Assembly (NCBI GenBank): GCA_958413895.1
Contig: CATYVQ010000006.1
Span: 59,130 to 123,129 of the forward strand
From: an uncultured Collinsella sp.
GTDB lineage: Bacteria > Actinomycetota > Coriobacteriia > Coriobacteriales > Coriobacteriaceae
DNA: 64,000 bases
Reading direction: 5' to 3'
Each line of letters starts with the position of its first letter. Within the stretch, counting starts at the first letter, position 1. The notes beneath the pieces were generated by a model. The model was not told the DNA's origin and did not search any database. It worked only from the letters and a program-made list of their open reading frames with translations. Position numbers and translations under genes: made by a program. Below, piece by piece: positions 58,597 to 64,000 of the stretch.

Positions 58597-59508
58597 TTAA
58601 GCATGTGCTGTCTGGGCTATGCCAGCCTTGGCGCTTGCGCGTTTGCCGGCGAGTTCGCAAAAAATCGCGCCGCCGATGATAAGCGCGGCACCCATCAGGC
58701 GGACCGGTGTTATGGCTTCGCCTAAAAGGACGGCCGAGAACACGACGGCTGAAAGCGGCTCGAGGTAGCCGACGACCGCGACGGTCTGGACGGGCAGCTT
58801 GGCGACGGCACTAAAGTAAAGCAGGCAACCGATGCCGGTGTTGACGACGCCGAGCATGGCGACGGCACGCCAATCAATACTGGCGGCGACGCCGGCGGAC
58901 AGGAATGAGGGAGCGCCCTGCGTGATGGGCGTGAGGACCAGCGCGGTCACAAAGGCGGCGCTCACCTGGAGCGTGGAGTTCTCGAGGCCTTCGATGTGCG
59001 GCGCACCCTTGCTAGCGATGACCATCAGCGCATAGCAAAATGCCGAGGCGATACCGCAGACGATACCCGCAATGGGCATATTGCCGCCTAGACCTTGTGC
59101 TGCAATGAGAAAAGCACCGCAGGCGACGGCGATAAACCCGGCGATTTTGCCGCCGGTCAGTTTTTCGCCAAAGATGAGTGGGGAGAGCGCCATGACAATG
59201 ATGGGGCCGCAGTAGTACAGCAGCGAGGATACGCCGACGCCGATCGTCTGGTAGGCGCGGAACAGAAAAAACCAGCTGGCGCCCAGCGCAGCTCCCGAGA
59301 GGAGGAGGGCCGCGGCTTCGCGGGGACGAGATGGCGCCTGCAGTTTATGGTGTTGGGTGATGGCGAGGATAGTGACAAGCGAGAGAGCGCCCAAAAACGT
59401 GCGTAGCAGCACGATATCGGAGCTCGGCAGCGCGATGGCAGCGGCGATGATGCCGTTGGAGCCAAACAATAGCAATGCTGCTAAGTACGTAAACAGTCCG
59501 TTGTTCAT
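58597..59508 (-). CDS. EamA/DMT-superfamily transporter (second pair)
   Basis: 303 residues, ten hydrophobic segments in two EamA repeats (TYLAALLLFGSNGIIAAAIA; VCGIASAFCYALMVIASKG). GAGGGG lies before the ATG. Divergent from a LysR gene with a LysR box in between. An exporter of amino acids or other metabolites. Same layout as the pair at 23.9-25.8 kb. Confidence 0.9.
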   Translation of the reverse strand: MNNGLFTYLAALLLFGSNGIIAAAIALPSSDIVLLRTFLGALSLVTILAITQHHKLQAPSRPREAAALLLSGAALGASWFFLFRAYQTIGVGVSSLLYYCGPIIVMALSPLIFGEKLTGGKIAGFIAVACGAFLIAAQGLGGNMPIAGIVCGIASAFCYALMVIASKGAPHIEGLENSTLQVSAAFVTALVLTPITQGAPSFLSAGVAASIDWRAVAMLGVVNTGIGCLLYFSAVAKLPVQTVAVVGYLEPLSAVVFSAVLLGEAITPVRLMGAALIIGGAIFCELAGKRASAKAGIAQTAHA

Positions 59509-59537
59509 GCGCTTCCATCCCCTCTATATCCGAGCAT

Positions 59538-59554
59538 GTTCACTATGGGTGAAC
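59538..59554. promoter_or_regulatory. Candidate LysR box (second EamA/LysR pair)
   Basis: GTTCAC and GTGAAC with a 5-bp spacer; T at 59540 and A at 59552 fit T-N11-A. It lies 30 bp before the EamA start and 73 bp before lysR. Confidence 0.6.
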
Positions 59555-59626
59555 TGGATTTAGAAGAAAAGCGAATATAATGCATGGAAAACATGACAAA
59601 AACTCATACAAGGGTGGGGACGTGCC

Positions 59627-60484
59627 GTGGAGACCAATATCCAAAAGATGCAAGTGCTGCTCGAGACGGTGCGTGCCGGCAGCTTTACGCGTGCTGCAGA
59701 GCGGCTGAGCTATTCGCAGTCGGGCGTGAGCCGCATGGTGGGCGACCTTGAGGCAGACTGGGGTTTTAAGGTGCTTGATCGCAGCCGCGAGGGCGTGGTG
59801 CTTTCTGCCGACGGGCGGCAGGTCATGCCGGCAGTCGAGGCGTTATGCGAAGAGTTTGGCCGCCTGCAGCGACGCGTGGACGAGATGCGAGGGCTCATGC
59901 GCGGCAAGATCTGTATCGGTACGTTTTCGAGTGTGGCGACTCATGTACTGCCGCCGGTGATCGCGCGCTTTCGCGCCGATCATCCGGATGTCGATTACGA
60001 GCTGCTGATGGGCGATTACTCAGAGATTGAACAATGGGTGGCTGAGGGTCGTTGTGACCTGGGCTTTATCCCGCGTGAGCCCCGAGAAAACGGCATGGCA
60101 TCGCGGTCTTTGGTGCGCGACGAGTTGATGGCGGTAGTACCGGCAGACTCTTTGCTTGCCACGGCGGAGGTCGTTTCTCTTGCCGATTTAGCCAACGAGC
60201 AGTTTATTCTGCTAGAACGCGGCACCGATGACGAGATTACGCCGCTGTTCCGTCGGGCGGGACTGACGGTGTGCTCCAAGCTGTCGACCTGGGATGACTA
60301 TGCGATTATGGCCATGGTTGAGGACGGCCTGGGTGTGAGCATTCTTCCCGCGCTCATCTTGCGCCGTTGTCAGTTCGATGTTGCCGTGCGTTCGCTCGAG
60401 GGACATCCCCATCGGCAGATCAACGCCATATATCGAACGGCCGATGTTTCGCTTGCCGCCGCCCGTTTCCTCGAATACCTCTAA
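59627..60484 (+). CDS. LysR-family transcriptional regulator (second pair)
   Basis: 285 residues with a GTG start (METNIQKMQVLLETV). HTH: SFTRAAERLSYSQSGVSRMVGDLEADWGFKVLDRS. Effector domain: ICIGTFSSVATHVLPPVIARF and a late DDYAIMAMVEDGLGVSIL shared with the LysR at 24.9 kb. Probably controls the divergent EamA transporter. Confidence 0.92.
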   Translation: METNIQKMQVLLETVRAGSFTRAAERLSYSQSGVSRMVGDLEADWGFKVLDRSREGVVLSADGRQVMPAVEALCEEFGRLQRRVDEMRGLMRGKICIGTFSSVATHVLPPVIARFRADHPDVDYELLMGDYSEIEQWVAEGRCDLGFIPREPRENGMASRSLVRDELMAVVPADSLLATAEVVSLADLANEQFILLERGTDDEITPLFRRAGLTVCSKLSTWDDYAIMAMVEDGLGVSILPALILRRCQFDVAVRSLEGHPHRQINAIYRTADVSLAAARFLEYL

Positions 60485-60543
60485 ACGTGTACACACCATT
60501 GTTCGCTTTGGGCAAATCTCGGAGTCCGATACATTTTCTTATG

Positions 60544-60625
60544 AAATTGAACTTTCGAATGAAGTACGGCGCTATACTGCTGCCTAAATTGAACCTTGGT
60601 TCAATTCGTGTTCTATAAATTGAAC
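60544..60625 (+). promoter_or_regulatory. Promoter with three AAATTGAAC sites (HTH-aminotransferase)
   Basis: AAATTGAAC recurs at 60544, 60586 and 60617. The middle copy is part of the perfect palindrome AATTGAAC CTTG GTTCAATT at 60587-60606. TATACT at 60573 is a good -10, so the palindrome would cover the transcription start. The outer sites flank it on both sides. This layout suggests autorepression by the HTH domain of the downstream protein. Confidence 0.7.
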
Positions 60626-60646
60626 TTTGCCAGCAAGGAGGTTCCT

Positions 60647-62167
60647 GTGGCCCAAGAGACGTTTAGCGATCGCCTGCGACAGACTATGTCCGATCGTGAC
60701 GTTCGCCAGTCGGACGTAATCCGCGCATCGGAGATGCTCGGCAAAAAACTCGGCAAGAGTCAGATGAGCCAATATGTGAGCGGCAAGACGATTCCGCGGC
60801 GCGATGTGGCAGAGCTGCTCGCCCGTATTTTGGAGGTCGATGTTTCCTGGCTGCTCGCCGGCGACGCCGATCAAGGCGAGACATTATCGCCCCGCAACGT
60901 TTCCAAGCCCGAACCCCATCCCTCAGCTCAAATTCCAAGGAGCACCACCATGCGTACTTTTTCTAAATCCACCAAGCTCGATAACGTCCTGTATGACGTG
61001 CGCGGTCCCGTCGTCGACGAGGCCGCCCGCATGGAGGACGAGGGCGAGCGCATTCTCAAGCTTAACATCGGCAACCCCGCGCCCTTTGGTTTCCGCACGC
61101 CCGATGAGGTCATCAAGGACATGCGCCAGCAGCTGCCCGACTGCGAAGGCTATTCCAACTCGCGCGGCCTGTTCTCTGCGCGCAAGGCAATCATGCAGTA
61201 CTCGCAGATCAAGGGCCTGCCCAACGTTCAGATGGAGCACATCTACACGGGCAATGGCGTGTCCGAGCTCATTCAGCTTTCGATGAACGCGCTGCTCGAC
61301 AATGGCGACGAGATTCTGATCCCCAGCCCCGACTATCCGCTCTGGACGGCGTGCGCAACCCTTGCCGGCGGTCATCCCGTTCACTATCTGTGTGATGAGC
61401 AGGCGGATTGGTATCCCGACCTGGAGGATATGGAGTCCAAGATCACGAGCGCGACCAAGGCCCTCGTCATCATCAACCCCAACAACCCCACGGGCTCGGT
61501 CTACCCGCGCGAGGTGCTCCAGGGCATCGTTGAGATTGCACGCAGGCACCAGCTCATGATTTTTGCCGATGAGATCTACGACCGCCTGTGCATGGACGGT
61601 TACGAGCACGTCTCGATTGCCTCGCTTGCTCCCGACCTGCCCTGCGTCACCTTTAGCGGCCTTTCCAAGTCGCACATGATCGCGGGCTATCGTATTGGCT
61701 GGATGGTGCTTTCGGGCAACCAGCGCTGCATGAGCGACTTCATCATGGGCGTCAACATGCTCTCCAACATGCGCCTGTGCTCCAACGTGCCGGCTCAGTC
61801 GATCGTCCAGACGGCGCTTGGCGGCCATCAGTCTGTTAACAACTATATCCGCCCGGGCGGTCGTGTCTACGAGCAGCGCAACTTTGTGTATGAGGCGCTC
61901 AGCAAGATCGACGGCATCTCGGTGGTTAAGCCGCGCGCGGCGTTCTACATCTTCCCCAAGATGGATGTTAAGAAGTTCAACATCACCGATGACGAGCAGT
62001 TTGCCCTCGACTTGCTGCACGAGAAGAAGATTCTGATTACGCGCGGAGGCGGCTTTAACTGGGCTGAGCCCGACCACTTCCGTATCGTGTACCTGCCGCG
62101 CATGGAAGTACTCAAAGAGTCCCTCGAAGACCTCGCCGACTTCTTTGACCATTACCGCCAGAGCTAG
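60647..62167 (+). CDS. XRE-type HTH fused to AlaA-like aminotransferase
   Basis: 506 residues with a GTG start after AAGGAGG TTCCT. Residues 5-75 form an XRE helix-turn-helix (RQSDVIRASEMLG ... KSQMSQYVSGKTIP); a Pro-rich linker follows; residues 102-506 are a full-length fold type I aminotransferase very like E. coli AlaA (LKLNIGNPAPFGF, INPNNPTGSVY, FADEIYDR, SGLSKSHMIAGYRIGWM with Lys341). An internal ATG at 60950 has its own AAGGAG 8 bp upstream and lies exactly at the enzyme boundary, so a separate aminotransferase may also be made. Likely alanine/pyruvate transaminase plus regulator. Confidence 0.92.
   Translation: MAQETFSDRLRQTMSDRDVRQSDVIRASEMLGKKLGKSQMSQYVSGKTIPRRDVAELLARILEVDVSWLLAGDADQGETLSPRNVSKPEPHPSAQIPRSTTMRTFSKSTKLDNVLYDVRGPVVDEAARMEDEGERILKLNIGNPAPFGFRTPDEVIKDMRQQLPDCEGYSNSRGLFSARKAIMQYSQIKGLPNVQMEHIYTGNGVSELIQLSMNALLDNGDEILIPSPDYPLWTACATLAGGHPVHYLCDEQADWYPDLEDMESKITSATKALVIINPNNPTGSVYPREVLQGIVEIARRHQLMIFADEIYDRLCMDGYEHVSIASLAPDLPCVTFSGLSKSHMIAGYRIGWMVLSGNQRCMSDFIMGVNMLSNMRLCSNVPAQSIVQTALGGHQSVNNYIRPGGRVYEQRNFVYEALSKIDGISVVKPRAAFYIFPKMDVKKFNITDDEQFALDLLHEKKILITRGGGFNWAEPDHFRIVYLPRMEVLKESLEDLADFFDHYRQS
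60950..62167 (+). other. Possible internal translation start giving AlaA-only product
   Basis: In-frame ATG of MRTFSKSTKLDNVLYDVRG preceded by AAGGAGCACCACC. The encoded 405-residue product has the normal length of AlaA. Dual products from one mRNA are an inference. Confidence 0.55.
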
Positions 62168-62191
62168 TGGGATAGAAGTTCCGCACTATGA

Positions 62192-62227
62192 AAAGCTCCC
62201 TGCAGTTGTTTTGCTGCAGGGAGCTTT
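62192..62227. terminator. Intrinsic terminator between aminotransferase and deformylase-like genes
   Basis: AAAGCTCCCTGCAG pairs with CTGCAGGGAGCTTT (14 bp) around an 8-base T-rich loop, then CTTG. Confidence 0.9.
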
Positions 62228-62242
62228 CTTGAATCGGCGGAA

Positions 62243-62653
62243 CTATATAACAATCCCGTTGCAGTGGTCGATTTCGTGCTGGATGATCTCGGCGGTGTAG
62301 CCCGAGAAGTTTTTGATGCGGTGGACGAAGTTATCGTCCAGATATTCCACCTTAATGCGGCGATAACGAGTGCAGGGACGCTCACCGACGAGCGAAAGAC
62401 ATCCTTCGCTCGTCTGGTAGGCGTTGACCTGCTCAAGAATTTGCGGGTTGTACATCAGGAGTGCCCTGTTGCCGTCCTTTATGCAGATGATGCGTTTGCG
62501 CACGCCGATCATGTTGGCGGCGAGGCCCACGCACTCGCGCTCATGCTCGTGGAGTGTATCTAGGAGATCCTGCCCGGTCGCGGCATCGTCGGGTCCCGCG
62601 TCTTCGGAAGGCAGACGCAAAAAGAACTCGGATTTCATGATGGGCTTAATCAT
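62243..62653 (-). CDS. Peptide deformylase-like protein (motif I Gln replaced)
   Basis: 136 residues; AAGGAGCCCGCC precedes the ATG. Motif II SEGCLSL and motif III QHEIDHCNG are intact, keeping the metal ligands and catalytic Glu, but motif I reads GLAANMIG where Gln is expected (ATG codon, Met48). This short subfamily is common in Firmicutes and Coriobacteriia. Activity is plausible but unproven; compare the gene at 54.5 kb with the opposite defect. Confidence 0.87.
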   Translation of the reverse strand: MIKPIMKSEFFLRLPSEDAGPDDAATGQDLLDTLHEHERECVGLAANMIGVRKRIICIKDGNRALLMYNPQILEQVNAYQTSEGCLSLVGERPCTRYRRIKVEYLDDNFVHRIKNFSGYTAEIIQHEIDHCNGIVI

Positions 62654-62867
62654 GGCGGGCTCCTTAAGGTGGACACGTTTGGTTCAGGCCATGATACCGC
62701 GACATGTCGCATTAATGTGTGCACATAGATTCTGCAGCTAGATTAGATGACGACACCATAAACTAATGGACGTTTTGCCGAGAGGCATGAATGTTTAAAG
62801 CGCAAAGAGTGCGCGACGGGCCCCGCGAATGGGGCGATGATGCCCGAGAGGGCCAAGAAGGAGTCTC
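62654..62867. other. Intergenic region, promoter of RGG protein
   Basis: 214 bp without a gene. An AT-rich part (62700-62790) probably holds both divergent promoters. GCCCCGCGAATGGGGC at 62820-62835 is a small hairpin just before the ribosome binding site of the RGG gene and could affect its translation. Confidence 0.4.
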
Positions 62868-63800
62868 ATGTCCGAGAACGAAGAGATCATGAACGAGACC
62901 GAGAACGAGACCATGGCTGCCGAGGTCGAGGCAGTCGAGACCGTGGAGACCGAAGCTGCCGAGGTTGAGGCTGCTGACGAGGTTTCCGCCGAGGAGGAGG
63001 CCGAGGTTGTCGAGGCCGCCGTTGATTACGATGACGAAGAGCTGATGGACAAGATGCAGAAGGCCGCCCGCCTGCTGCGTAGCCGTCGCTTTGCTATTTC
63101 CAAGGAGGAGGAGGCCAAGGCCGAGCGCATGGCGAACATCGAGCGCGCCATCAAGCTTCTTGACCTCAAGCCCAAGATGGAGCAGAAGGAAATGTCTGAC
63201 CTGCTGGGCATGCGCCTTCGTGAGCTCGATGGCCTGATGGCCGAGGCCGAGGCTGCCGATCTGGTCGGCCGCATCGACGACGCCGAGGGCGATATGCGCA
63301 AGATCGTCGTCTTCGCTGCCGAGGATGCCGCTGAGGGCCTGGTCGAGCTTGCCAACAAGAAGGAGAAGCTCCTGCCCGAGCTTTCTTACGAGGAGGCCAC
63401 CGAGCTGATGGCCGCTCTCGATAAGGTCATTGCTCCGCTCGTCGCCATGGGCCTGGACGAGGACCGCGGTCCTCGCGGCGGTCGTGACGATCGCGGCGGC
63501 CGTGGCGGCGACCGTGGCGGTCGCGGCGGCTTTGGCGATCGCGGTGGCCGTGGCGGTGACCGTGGCGGTGACCGTGGCGGTCGCGGTGGCGATCGCGGCG
63601 ATCGCGGCGGCCGTGGCGGCTTTGGTGACCGTGGCGGCGACCGTGGCGGTCGCGGCGGCTTTGGCGGCAACCGTGGTGGCTATGGCGATCGCGGTGGCAA
63701 CCGTGGCGGCTTCGGCGGCAACCGCGGTAACGACCGCGGCGGTCGCGGTGGCGATCGTGGCGGCCGCAACGGCGGCGGCTTCCGCGGCAACCGCTTCTAG
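62868..63800 (+). CDS. Acidic/helical protein with C-terminal RGG-repeat domain
   Basis: 310 residues, AAGGAGTCTC before the ATG. Residues 1-60 are strongly acidic (Glu, Ala, Val). Residues about 60-195 are a helical domain with a winged-helix-like order (ANIERAIKLLDLKPKMEQKE ... GMRLRELDGLMAEAEAADLV, IVVFAAEDAAEGLVELA). Residues about 200-310 are low complexity, with about 20 RGG units separated by Asp, Phe-Gly, Asn or Tyr. RGG boxes bind RNA and favour condensates in eukaryotes and in some bacterial proteins. No known family recognised; it may be a ribosome-, RNA- or nucleoid-associated factor. Confidence 0.85.
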   Translation: MSENEEIMNETENETMAAEVEAVETVETEAAEVEAADEVSAEEEAEVVEAAVDYDDEELMDKMQKAARLLRSRRFAISKEEEAKAERMANIERAIKLLDLKPKMEQKEMSDLLGMRLRELDGLMAEAEAADLVGRIDDAEGDMRKIVVFAAEDAAEGLVELANKKEKLLPELSYEEATELMAALDKVIAPLVAMGLDEDRGPRGGRDDRGGRGGDRGGRGGFGDRGGRGGDRGGDRGGRGGDRGDRGGRGGFGDRGGDRGGRGGFGGNRGGYGDRGGNRGGFGGNRGNDRGGRGGDRGGRNGGGFRGNRF

Positions 63801-63804
63801 TTGG

Positions 63805-63832
63805 GTTACGCGGTTTTACCAAACCGCGTAAC
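63805..63832. terminator. Stem-loop after RGG gene
   Basis: GTTACGCGGTTT and AAACCGCGTAAC (12 bp) around TACC, five bases after the stop. Probable terminator. Confidence 0.75.
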
Positions 63833-63845
63833 TAGTTGACGCTGC

Positions 63846-63945
63846 GCGCCCACCAGAGCGACAACTTGTCATTCAAAGAGGACGGCATGACCAGAAGGTC
63901 TATGCCGTCCTCTTTTCATGCCAATTTGTTCGCTCTGGTGGGCGC
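63846..63945. repeat. Nested hairpin structure (100 bp)
   Basis: The outer arms GCGCCCACCAGAGCGA / TCGCTCTGGTGGGCGC (16 bp, perfect) enclose an inner stem AAAGAGGACGGCAT / ATGCCGTCCTCTTT (63875-63916, 14 bp) with T residues. No gene is seen in the last 200 bp. It may be a terminator inside a palindromic element. Confidence 0.7.
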
Positions 63946-64000
63946 TCGCTCATATGACCCAATCCGCTGTCAAGAGCCACAATGGCCCCGCCGACCGCTT

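Noticed and set aside
63386..63831. Pro-rich and Arg/His-rich frames in the RGG region
   Set aside because: They are other-frame readings of the repetitive GGC/CGT-rich RGG codons, without ribosome binding sites.

Overview
This 64 kb window looks like the chromosome of a gut actinobacterium of the class Coriobacteriia, most probably Collinsella or a close relative. This is inferred from the GC-rich coding style with strong AGGAGG ribosome binding sites, a choloylglycine/bile salt hydrolase, a release factor RF3 next to a VUT-type transporter, the abundance of short GGGAC-core intergenic palindromes, and the protein families present. No rRNA, tRNA, CRISPR array, prophage or transposase gene was seen, so the assignment rests on gene content only.

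Layout. 1-7.9 kb: the tail of an FtsX-type permease, a MITE-like hairpin element, a tRNA-dihydrouridine synthase, an AT-richer island (toxin-antitoxin pair plus a large unknown gene), a mini-glutaredoxin, an XRE/zinc-ribbon/TipAS regulator, TrmO and a MalY-type C-S lyase. 8-14.6 kb: a solute-binding lipoprotein coupled to a hybrid histidine kinase, a PPOX-family flavoprotein, and a convergent second hybrid kinase that carries its own two solute-binding domains. 14.6-19.3 kb: K+ channel, LOG protein, ClC channel and a GntR-regulated ABC exporter operon. 19.3-23.8 kb: a striking array of alternating inverted 15-bp repeats, then prfC, a VUT transporter, an SDR and uracil-DNA glycosylase. 23.8-31 kb: EamA/LysR divergent pair, MATE pump, rRNA methyltransferases RlmA and RsmJ, and several small hypothetical genes. 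31-38 kb: a Tet(M)/EF-G-like GTPase, then two related AAA ATPases with winged-helix tails flanking a UvrA-like ABC protein. 38-42.6 kb: a minus-strand run of TrmL, CobW-type GTPase, Spx/ArsC-like protein and flavoprotein. 41-45.4 kb: two multidomain c-di-GMP proteins. 45.7-52 kb: patatin lipase, a TPP-riboswitch-controlled thiM/thiamine-binding/thiE operon, HAD phosphatase, LysR and a cobalamin-independent methionine synthase-like gene. 52-58.5 kb: esterase, NCS2 purine permease, a deformylase-like protein lacking its catalytic Glu, bile salt hydrolase and Kup K+ transporter. 58.6-64 kb: a second EamA/LysR pair, an XRE-HTH/AlaA aminotransferase fusion with its own operator set and an internal start, a second deformylase-like gene, and an RGG-repeat protein.

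The most unusual items are: (i) the HTH-aminotransferase fusion with an internal Shine-Dalgarno/ATG exactly at the enzyme boundary and repeated AAATTGAAC sites over its promoter; (ii) the eight-copy alternating 15-bp repeat array at 19.37-19.67 kb, with arm spacing of about 40 bp; (iii) the acidic/helical/RGG protein at 62.9-63.8 kb; (iv) paired AAA-wHTH ATPases around a UvrA-like protein; (v) two deformylase-like proteins with complementary active-site defects; and (vi) several families of short palindromes that abut or supply stop codons of genes. All functional statements are from reading the sequence; no database search was run.
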